DNA of 64,000 nt from Actinobaculum sp. 313 (GTDB lineage: Bacteria; Actinomycetota; Actinomycetes; Actinomycetales; Actinomycetaceae): NCBI RefSeq assembly GCF_003073475.1, contig NZ_CP029033.1:806001-870000 (forward strand). The letters are read 5' to 3'. Position 1 is the first letter of the stretch, and the number at the start of each line of letters is the position of its first letter. The notes below the pieces were generated by a model. The model had not been told where the DNA came from. It saw nothing but the letters and a program-made list of their open reading frames with translations, and ran no database searches. The position numbers were made by a program, and so were the translations under genes. Positions 57,912 to 64,000 of this stretch are shown here, one piece after another.

Positions 57912-58622
57912 ATGGCTGCACAGCAGCGAGACCGGGCCGCCTCTAACGGCCCAGACCTGAACGACGGCGGTCGCGAGCGCGGCGGACGCCGTGACTCGCG
58001 GCGCGGCGAGCGCCGTGACCGTCGTTCGGATGACAAGAACGCTTACATTGAGCGTGTCGTGACCATCAACCGCGTCGCCAAGACTGTCAAGGGCGGACGT
58101 CGCATGTCGTTCACCGCTCTTGTGGTGGTCGGCGATGGCAATGGCACCGTGGGTGTCGGTTACGGCAAGGCTAAGGAAGTTCCGGCGGCGATTGCCAAGG
58201 GCACGGAAGAGGCCAAGAAGAAGTTCTTCAAGGTGCCGCGTATCGGTTCCACCATCCCGCACCTGGTGCAGGGTGAGGATGCCGCCGGCGTGGTCCTGCT
58301 TCGCCCGGCTGCACCCGGAACCGGCGTTATTGCCGGTGGACCGGTGCGCGCCATTATGGAGTGCGCGGGAATTCATGACGTGCTGAGCAAGTCGCTCGGC
58401 TCATCGAACGCGATCAACATCGTGCATGCCACGGTCGCGGCGCTGCGCTCGCTCGAGCAGCCGGAATCGGTGGCGGCTCGTCGCGGACTCCCGCTGGAGC
58501 GCGTTGCTCCCGAGTCGATGCTGCGCGCTCGCGCCGAGGCGGATGCCAAGGATCGCGCGGAGAAGCAAGCGGAGGCTGCCCGCGCTGAGAACGAGGCGGC
58601 AGCTGCGGGAGTTGGTGCATAA
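57912..58622 (+). CDS. rpsE: 30S ribosomal protein S5
   Basis: 236 residues; decoding fidelity and mRNA unwinding. Long basic N-terminal extension (about 45 residues), then [20 protein letters not shown] and the spectinomycin loop region just after it, without obvious change. C-terminal tail Ala/Glu rich. Stop overlaps rpmD (ATAATG context). Confidence 0.97.
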   Translation: MAAQQRDRAASNGPDLNDGGRERGGRRDSRRGERRDRRSDDKNAYIERVVTINRVAKTVKGGRRMSFTALVVVGDGNGTVGVGYGKAKEVPAAIAKGTEEAKKKFFKVPRIGSTIPHLVQGEDAAGVVLLRPAAPGTGVIAGGPVRAIMECAGIHDVLSKSLGSSNAINIVHATVAALRSLEQPESVAARRGLPLERVAPESMLRARAEADAKDRAEKQAEAARAENEAAAAGVGA

Positions 58623-58804
58623 TGGCACGGCTGAAGATCACTCAGAAGAAGTCCACCGTGGGTGGAAAAAAGAATCAGGCGGCAACGCTTCGGACGTTGG
58701 GACTACGCCGCATCGGCCAGTCCGTCGTCCGTGAGGACCGCCCTGAGGTGCGCGGCGCGATTCGTACAGTCGCTCACCTGGTTACCGTGGAGGAGGTTGA
58801 CTGA
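58622..58804 (+). CDS. rpmD: 50S ribosomal protein L30
   Basis: 60 residues. [20 protein letters not shown] then [20 protein letters not shown]. Start overlaps rpsE, stop overlaps rplO (TGATG). Confidence 0.97.
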   Translation: MARLKITQKKSTVGGKKNQAATLRTLGLRRIGQSVVREDRPEVRGAIRTVAHLVTVEEVD

Positions 58805-59277
58805 TGGCGGACAACGAAGAGACCAGCGGGCGCACCCACGTCCTGAAGGTTCACCATTTGCGTCCCGCCCCCGGTTCGAACAAGCCGAAGACCCGTGTCG
58901 GTCGTGGTGAAGGTTCGAAGGGTAAGACGGCCGGTCGTGGTACCAAGGGAACGAAGGCGCGCAACCAGGTTCCTGCTCGCTTCGAGGGCGGGCAGATGCC
59001 GATTCATATGCGGCTACCGAAGCTGCGTGGTTTCAAGAACCCGTTCCGTGTTGAGTACCAGGTTGTTAACGTCGGTGCGCTGGCGGAACTTTTCCCGCAG
59101 GGCGGCACGGTTACCGTTGACGACCTCGTTGCCAAGGGTGCAGTACGCGACAATTCCCTGGTCAAGGTGCTTGGCGCAGGCGATATCTCGGTCAAGCTCG
59201 ATGTTACGGTTGACGCCTGGTCGGCGTCGGCAAAGACGAAGATTGAGGCGGCTGGCGGATCGCTGGCGACACGCTGA
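58804..59277 (+). CDS. rplO: 50S ribosomal protein L15
   Basis: 157 residues. Gly/Lys-rich N-terminal half ([20 protein letters not shown], then [17 protein letters not shown]) and a C-terminal L18e-like fold. Last ribosomal gene of the spc operon before a hairpin and secY. Confidence 0.97.
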   Translation: MADNEETSGRTHVLKVHHLRPAPGSNKPKTRVGRGEGSKGKTAGRGTKGTKARNQVPARFEGGQMPIHMRLPKLRGFKNPFRVEYQVVNVGALAELFPQGGTVTVDDLVAKGAVRDNSLVKVLGAGDISVKLDVTVDAWSASAKTKIEAAGGSLATR

Positions 59278-59283
59278 TCTGAG

Positions 59284-59319
59284 ACATCTGCCCCCACATA
59301 ACGGTGGGGGCAGGTGTTT
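59284..59319 (+). terminator. Terminator/attenuator between rplO and secY
   Basis: 14-bp stem with one G-U pair (59284-59297 with 59304-59317), loop ATAACG, ending in TTT. secY has its own likely promoter just downstream. Confidence 0.7.
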
Positions 59320-59333
59320 ATCTACATTGCTAA

Positions 59334-59363
59334 TTCCAATGTGGGCCAATAGGCGGGTATAGT
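59334..59363 (+). promoter_or_regulatory. Probable promoter of secY-adk-map
   Basis: TTCCAA (59334-59339), 18-base spacer, TATAGT (59358-59363), about 85 bases before secY. Confidence 0.45.
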
Positions 59364-59448
59364 GGACCCGGCGGCGGTGAGGTTCCGACCTCCCGTAGTC
59401 CAAGAAGCATGAAACGCGGAGGGGTGCTCCGCACCAACTGGAGGAACC

Positions 59449-60735
59449 TTGGTTAAGGCGCTAGCGGCAGCGTTCCGTACTCCCGACCTGCGGCGCAAGC
59501 TGCTTTTCACCATGGGGATCATGGTGCTCTATCGATTGGGCACCTTCATTCCCGCCCCGTTCGTTTCGATTCGGAACGTACGCGAGTGCATGGTTGAGAG
59601 CGGCACGGGCGATTTTCTTTCGATGCTCAACCTGTTCTCGGGTGGGGCGATGATGCAGCTGTCCGTCTTCTCGCTGGGCATCATGCCCTACATTACGGCG
59701 TCGATTATCATCCAGCTTCTCCGCGTCGCGATTCCGCGGTTCGAGGAGTTGCACAAAGAGGGGCAGGCCGGAACAGCAAAGCTCACTGAGTACACCCGCT
59801 ACCTGACCATCGGACTCGGGGTGTTGCAGAGTGCCGTGGTTATTTCGGTGGCCAATACACAGCTATTCACCTCCTGCACGGTGGAGCCGATTCCGGATGC
59901 CACTCCATTGAAGATTTCCATGGCGATCCTGACGATGACCGCTGGTACCGGCCTGATTATGTGGCTGGCGGAACTCGTCACCGAGCGTGGCGTCGGCAAC
60001 GGCATGTCGATCCTGATCTTCACCGGAATCTGCGCGAACTTCCCGACCATGATTGTCAATGTGGTCCGGTCCAATTCGGGTTGGGCTGGTGCCATCCTGA
60101 TAGTAGCCGTGTTCCTCGCTATTACCGCAGTCGTCACCTTCGTGGAACAGTGCCAGCGGCGTATTCCGGTGCAGTACGCAAAGCGTGTGGTGGGACGGCG
60201 TACCTACGGAGGCTCTACCACCTATCTGCCGATCAAGGTGAATATGGCGAACGTGATCCCCGTGATCTTCGCATCCTCCATCTTGATGCTGCCGCAGATG
60301 ATTGCGCAGTTCGGTAGCCAGACCTCGGGCTGGGTGCAGTTCATCATGCGCTACTTCAACTCGCAGTCCTGGGTGTACATGCTCACCTATGCGGTGCTGA
60401 TCTTCGCCTTCACCTTCTTCTACACCTCCATCACGTTTAATACCGAGGAGGTGGCGGACAATATGAAGCGCTACGGCGGCTTCATCCCGGGTATTCGCGC
60501 CGGACGACCCACGGCTGAGTACCTGCGGTATGTCTCTACGCGTATCACTTGGGTCGGAGCGACCTATCTGGCGATCGTTGCTCTTATTCCTACCGTGATG
60601 TTTGCACGCATGGGCATTCCACAGGCAGGCTTCGGTGGAACTTCTATCATGATCCTTGTGGGCGTCGGTCTGCAGACGGTAAAGGATATCGATGCTCAGC
60701 TGCAACAGCGTCATTACGAGGGCTTCCTCAGGTAG
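59449..60735 (+). CDS. secY: Preprotein translocase subunit SecY
   Basis: 428 residues, ten-helix channel of the Sec translocon. First cytoplasmic segment FRTPDLRRKLLFTMGIMVLY; signature GIMPYITASIIIQLL; cytoplasmic ribosome-binding loop between helices 8 and 9 with ADNMKRYGGFIPGIRAGRPT. TTG start at 59449 with GGAGG upstream. Operon with adk (26 bases) and map. Confidence 0.97.
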   Translation: MVKALAAAFRTPDLRRKLLFTMGIMVLYRLGTFIPAPFVSIRNVRECMVESGTGDFLSMLNLFSGGAMMQLSVFSLGIMPYITASIIIQLLRVAIPRFEELHKEGQAGTAKLTEYTRYLTIGLGVLQSAVVISVANTQLFTSCTVEPIPDATPLKISMAILTMTAGTGLIMWLAELVTERGVGNGMSILIFTGICANFPTMIVNVVRSNSGWAGAILIVAVFLAITAVVTFVEQCQRRIPVQYAKRVVGRRTYGGSTTYLPIKVNMANVIPVIFASSILMLPQMIAQFGSQTSGWVQFIMRYFNSQSWVYMLTYAVLIFAFTFFYTSITFNTEEVADNMKRYGGFIPGIRAGRPTAEYLRYVSTRITWVGATYLAIVALIPTVMFARMGIPQAGFGGTSIMILVGVGLQTVKDIDAQLQQRHYEGFLR

Positions 60736-60761
60736 GCGGCCCGAAGGAACGAGGAGGCTTT

Positions 60762-61349
60762 ATGGCTGTTCGTCTCATTCTCGTTGGACCACCCGGTGCC
60801 GGCAAGGGTACCCAGGCGGAACTTTTGTGCGCTCGGTTTGGTATTCCCGCTATCTCTACTGGCGCGATTTTCCGAGCTCATGCGCAGGCGCAGGACGAAC
60901 TCGGGCGCCTCGCGGAGTCCTATTCGGCACGCGGCGAGCTGGTGCCCGATGAGGTCACGGACCGCATGGTTGAGGAGCGTTTGGCGCAAGAAGATGCGGC
61001 AGTCGGCTTCCTTCTCGACGGTTATCCACGCAATGCGGCTCAGGTGGGTTCATTAGACCGTATTCTGCGAAGTGGCGATGTCGCCCTGGATGCCGTGGTG
61101 GAACTTACGGCTGACGACGACGTCGTCGTCCAACGATTACTCGGTCGGGCAAGCGAACAGGGCCGTAAGGACGATACGGAAGCGGTTATTCGGCATCGGA
61201 TAGCGCTGTACCACGAAACAACGGAGCCTGTCGTATCGGTGTACCGGGAGCGCGGCCTCCTGGTACAGGTGGATGGTATTGGCACGATTGATGAGGTTGC
61301 GGCTCGAATAGCCGTTGCACTCGATGCCTATCTCGAGAAGCGAGCCTGA
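60762..61349 (+). CDS. adk: Adenylate kinase (unusual Ala in the STGD motif)
   Basis: 195 residues, short (zinc-less lid) form; balances AMP, ADP and ATP. P-loop LVGPPGAGKGTQAE (about 7-20) and FLLDGYPRNAAQV are present. The AMP-binding motif reads ISTGAIFRAH, while the family nearly always has STGD-LR/FR: the conserved Asp is Ala (codon GCG), and the Arg is kept. Lid: RLLGRASEQGRKDDTEAVIRH. ATG 60762 behind GAGGAGG; 18 bases to map. Confidence 0.95.
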   Translation: MAVRLILVGPPGAGKGTQAELLCARFGIPAISTGAIFRAHAQAQDELGRLAESYSARGELVPDEVTDRMVEERLAQEDAAVGFLLDGYPRNAAQVGSLDRILRSGDVALDAVVELTADDDVVVQRLLGRASEQGRKDDTEAVIRHRIALYHETTEPVVSVYRERGLLVQVDGIGTIDEVAARIAVALDAYLEKRA

Positions 61350-61367
61350 GAGCGGGATGCACTAGTC

Positions 61368-62192
61368 TTGGAGCATATCGAGTACAAGACTGACGCCGAG
61401 ATCCGGTCGATCCGTACAGCGGCATTGGTGGTCGCGGAGATTCACGCCGCACTGCGGGAGGCAGTTCAGCCGGGAATGACCACGGGCGAGTTGGATAGCC
61501 TGACCCTGCGAGTGCTGCAGAGGGCCGGTGCGCGTTCTAACTTCTACGGATACTACGACTATCCCGGGCAGGCATGTATCTCGGTCAACGAGGAAATTGT
61601 GCATGGCATTCCGGGTGATCGAGTGCTGGCTCCCGGTGATATCGTCTCCTTCGACTGCGGTGCGGTGCTCGATGGATGGCACGGCGACTCTGCCTTCACC
61701 GTGGTTCTTTCCGGGGGCGATCCGGCTATTCGCGCCAGGCGGCAGCGCCTCGCCGACATTACGGAAGAGGCGATGTGGCGGGGAATAGCGGCTATGGCGG
61801 CCGGCAAACACGTTGGTGACATCGGCCGCGCTATTGACGATTACATCTCTGGGCTGCCCGACGGGCCGAATATAGTCGAAGACTATGTTGGCCACGGCAT
61901 TGGAACGGCGATGCATCAGGCGCCGGACGTGCCGAACTATCGGACACGCACGCGTGGACCGCGGTTGCGCCCGGGGATGGTGCTGTGCATCGAGCCCATG
62001 CTGACTGCGGGTAGCCAGGAGAATATGGTGCTCGATGACGACTGGACCGTGGTGACGGTGGATGGCTCTGACGCCGCACATGTGGAGCACGAGGTCGCGC
62101 TGCACTCCGGTGGAATCTGGGTGCTCTCGGCGCCGGACGGGGGAGCGGCGGGTCTGGCGCCTTTTGGAATCCGCCCCGTTCCTTTGGACTGA
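61368..62192 (+). CDS. map: Methionine aminopeptidase, type I
   Basis: 274 residues; removes the initiator Met. Metal ligands in order: Asp in SFDCGAVLDGWHGDSAFTV (two Asp), His in YVGHGIGTAMHQAPDVPNY, Glu in LCIEPMLT, Glu in HVEHEVALH. TTG start at 61368, shortly after adk. Full length, cytoplasmic. Confidence 0.95.
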   Translation: MEHIEYKTDAEIRSIRTAALVVAEIHAALREAVQPGMTTGELDSLTLRVLQRAGARSNFYGYYDYPGQACISVNEEIVHGIPGDRVLAPGDIVSFDCGAVLDGWHGDSAFTVVLSGGDPAIRARRQRLADITEEAMWRGIAAMAAGKHVGDIGRAIDDYISGLPDGPNIVEDYVGHGIGTAMHQAPDVPNYRTRTRGPRLRPGMVLCIEPMLTAGSQENMVLDDDWTVVTVDGSDAAHVEHEVALHSGGIWVLSAPDGGAAGLAPFGIRPVPLD

Positions 62193-62381
62193 GCAGTGAG
62201 TGCGTGAGCACTCGTGTGTACCGGCTGAGAGGGTAACGCGCCTGGATGAACACGGAAGGTACCGGTTCGCCCGTTTGCTGCGTGCGGTTGCAGGTGCCTG
62301 CTACGCCGATGGGCATGAGTGAAAAACGTCGGCGCAAGTGCCGCGGCGGCCTCTACGTGACCCAGTGCACCGGAATCTGGC

Positions 62382-62410
62382 TTTCACGCTGAACAATACC
62401 CGAGTAGGAT
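62382..62410 (+). promoter_or_regulatory. Probable promoter of infA-rpmJ-rpsM-rpsK
   Basis: TTTCAC (62382-62387), 17-base spacer, TAGGAT (62405-62410). A 6-bp inverted repeat CCGAGT/ACTCGG (62400-62405, 62415-62420) brackets the -10 box and could be an operator. The rest of the 305-base gap after map (62193-62381) shows nothing I can name. Confidence 0.45.
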
Positions 62411-62497
62411 TAACACTCGGTACGTTGTGCCCAAGGGGTGCACGTATGCGGTTTCCCGCAATCCGGTGGGGGATCGTAGAGAGTGTTAGCGAGGGAT

Positions 62498-62719
62498 ATG
62501 GCGAAGAAGGATGGCGTCATCGAGGTTGAGGGAACGGTGGTTGAAACCCTCCCCAACGCGATGTTCCGTGTCGAGCTAGAGAACGGGCATGTTGTGCTGG
62601 CCCATATTTCTGGCAAGATGCGGCAGCATTACATCAAGATTCTGCCCGAGGATCGGGTGGTTGTGGAGCTTACTCCATACGACCTGAATCGTGGGCGAAT
62701 CGTCTACCGCTATAAGTGA
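62498..62719 (+). CDS. infA: Translation initiation factor IF-1
   Basis: 73 residues, the usual length; OB-fold protein that covers the A site in initiation. [20 protein letters not shown] then [20 protein letters not shown] and [16 protein letters not shown] 62498 with GAGGG upstream; an upstream GTG/TTG would add only five residues. Confidence 0.98.
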   Translation: MAKKDGVIEVEGTVVETLPNAMFRVELENGHVVLAHISGKMRQHYIKILPEDRVVVELTPYDLNRGRIVYRYK

Positions 62720-62773
62720 GCCCTACTGTGCTATCGCCGTCAGGCGGCAGCCGGACGGCAAGGAAGAACGACA

Positions 62774-62887
62774 ATGAAGGTCAAGCCCAGCGTTAAGAGG
62801 ATCTGTGACAAGTGCAAGGTAATTCGCCGGCACGGTCGTGTCATGGTGATCTGCGAGAACCCGCGGCACAAGCAGCGTCAGGGTTAA
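62774..62887 (+). CDS. rpmJ: 50S ribosomal protein L36, zinc-binding type
   Basis: 37 residues: [20 protein letters not shown], then [17 protein letters not shown]. The three Cys and one His of the zinc site (C11, C14, C27, H32) are all present. AAGGAAGAACGAC precedes the ATG. Confidence 0.97.
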   Translation: MKVKPSVKRICDKCKVIRRHGRVMVICENPRHKQRQG

Positions 62888-63029
62888 GCCCGGCGTAGCG
62901 GGCAGAGCCCGCAAGAAAGCGCATCACCAGCCGATTGGCAACCTCCGGACCGAAGGCCGGGGCCTGCGGTGAGACCCGCAGGGATGGCGATGCATCATAC
63001 CTTCGGAACTATCAACAGGAGCTAAGAAA

Positions 63030-63404
63030 TTGGCACGTCTCTCAGGTGTTGATCTCCCTCGCGAAAAGAGGGTCGAGATCGCGCTCACCTATATCTACGG
63101 CATTGGCCGGACACGGGCGGCTGAGGCCTTGGCTGCGACCGGTGTGAATCCGGATACTCGCGTCAAGGACCTTACCGAGGACGATCTGGTCAAACTCAAG
63201 AACCATATCGACGAAAACTACAAGGTTGAGGGTGATCTGCGCCGTGAGGTCCAGGCGGACATTCGCCGCAAGATCGAGATCGGCTGCTACCAGGGTCTAC
63301 GCCATCGGCGTGGCCTGCCGGTTCGCGGCCAGCGCACCAAGACCAACGCGCGTACCCGCAAGGGGCCGAAGCGTACCGTTGCCGGAAAGAAGAAGGCTAA
63401 GTAA
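63030..63404 (+). CDS. rpsM: 30S ribosomal protein S13
   Basis: 124 residues; head of 30S, contacts the P-site tRNA and L5. Begins [20 protein letters not shown]; helix-two-turn-helix [15 protein letters not shown]-terminal [23 protein letters not shown] start with AGGAG upstream; 142 bases after rpmJ. Confidence 0.98.
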   Translation: MARLSGVDLPREKRVEIALTYIYGIGRTRAAEALAATGVNPDTRVKDLTEDDLVKLKNHIDENYKVEGDLRREVQADIRRKIEIGCYQGLRHRRGLPVRGQRTKTNARTRKGPKRTVAGKKKAK

Positions 63405-63437
63405 GCCTCGTCGTTAGTTCGAGAGAGAAAGTAGATT

Positions 63438-63839
63438 ATGCCACGTCAGTCTGCCTCCGGCACCCGTCGGCCCCGCCGTAAGGACCGCCGGAATATTGCA
63501 GTGGGCCAGGCCCACATAAAGTCCACCTTCAACAACACCATTGTGTCGATTACTGACCCCACTGGCGCAGTTATTGCATCTTGCTCCTCGGGGCAGGTTG
63601 GTTTCAAGGGATCGCGTAAGTCGACGCCGTATGCGGCTCAGCTCGCGGCCGAGAACGCTGCCCGGCAAGCGATGGACCAGGGCATGAAGAAGGTCGATGT
63701 CTTTGTGAAGGGTCCGGGATCGGGCCGTGAAACCGCCATTCGGTCGCTGACCGCATCCGGCCTCGAGGTTACGTCGATTTCTGATGTGACACCGCAGGCG
63801 CATAACGGGTGCCGTCCTCCTAAGCGTCGCCGCGTGTAG
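63438..63839 (+). CDS. rpsK: 30S ribosomal protein S11
   Basis: 133 residues; platform of the 30S subunit. Basic start [40 protein letters not shown], and the invariant C-terminal [18 protein letters not shown]. Uninterrupted. Normally followed by rpsD or rpoA; here a small open frame follows. Confidence 0.98.
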   Translation: MPRQSASGTRRPRRKDRRNIAVGQAHIKSTFNNTIVSITDPTGAVIASCSSGQVGFKGSRKSTPYAAQLAAENAARQAMDQGMKKVDVFVKGPGSGRETAIRSLTASGLEVTSISDVTPQAHNGCRPPKRRRV

Positions 63840-63843
63840 CGGT

Positions 63844-63975
63844 GTGCTGCGGCTTATCAATCGCCGCGTTCCCTGCCGTGACTGCGGCGGAACCGGCGCG
63901 AAGCCGCTGGTCACAATCGACTTGGGCCCGTTGTGGGGCCATGTCGTACGGCTGGACCGAGAGCCGTACGAGTAA
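63844..63975 (+). CDS. Possible small protein with a CXXCXGXG motif
   Basis: 43-codon frame, GTG at 63844, four bases after rpsK. It reads VLRLINRRVPCRDCGGTGAK and then PLVTIDLGPLWGHVVRLDRE-PYE. CRDCGGTG fits the CXXCXGXG zinc-finger repeat of DnaJ-type proteins, present once only; two such monomers could share a zinc ion. No good ribosome binding site is seen, though tight coupling to rpsK could serve. I do not recognise the family. It may be a true small gene or chance. Confidence 0.35.
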   Translation: MLRLINRRVPCRDCGGTGAKPLVTIDLGPLWGHVVRLDREPYE

Positions 63976-64000
63976 CGCGGACATCAAATAGCGGGTGTCC

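Overview
The window is a chromosomal segment of a high-G+C Gram-positive bacterium (Actinomycetota). The evidence is a WhiB regulator, the MtrA-MtrB-LpqB set, FprA, zinc-type ribosomal proteins L33, S14 and L36, an LPXTG-anchored nuclease, and many GTG/TTG starts. No mycolate genes (hadABC) lie beside rpmG. The layout rpmG-murB-nuclease-add-aspC-tRNA-Trp-secE-nusG fits Actinomycetaceae (Trueperella, Actinobaculum, Schaalia or similar). This is a judgement from gene order and remembered families, not from a database search.

Layout. 1-6 kb: a WhiB2-like regulator, a large membrane glycosyltransferase, a DUF5719 protein, a metallopeptidase-fold protein and a DUF3499 protein, a typical actinobacterial envelope/division neighbourhood. 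6-12 kb: mtrA-mtrB-lpqB, comF, hpf. 12-24 kb: fprA, yajQ, tRNA-Tyr/Thr/Met, rpmG, murB, a repeat-rich intergenic region with a possible small RNA, a cell-wall-anchored extracellular nuclease, adenosine deaminase, a kinase-like protein, an aspartate-type aminotransferase and tRNA-Trp. 24-43 kb: secE-nusG-rplK-rplA, a GT-C-type membrane protein and udk, rplJ-rplL behind an attenuator leader, rpoB-rpoC, then rpsL-rpsG-fusA-tuf. 43-49.4 kb: a polyol/sugar catabolic cluster (deoC, SIS isomerase, AraM-like dehydrogenase, FGGY kinase, Gfo/Idh/MocA dehydrogenase) with a divergent GntR/UTRA regulator, lying between tuf and rpsJ. 49.6-64 kb: the S10 and spc ribosomal operons, secY-adk-map, infA-rpmJ-rpsM-rpsK, and a 43-residue open frame with a CXXCXGXG motif where rpsD or rpoA would usually follow.

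Data quality. Twelve places, including essential genes (mtrB, murB, rplL, rplB, rplN, rplE) and the tRNA-Thr acceptor stem, are each repaired by adding one base, nearly always in a short G or C run. I read these as homopolymer under-calls in the sequence, not biology. I annotate the affected genes at full length and mark the position.

Points of most interest: S12 carries Arg at position 88, where Lys-to-Arg is a known streptomycin-resistance change; the sugar cluster has no pathway I recognise; three unrelated intergenic regions each carry a direct-repeat pair 61-63 bp apart; a 122-bp inverted-repeat element and a structured, terminator-ended non-coding stretch follow murB; and several genes show a -10 box 6-7 bases before the start codon (leaderless mRNA).
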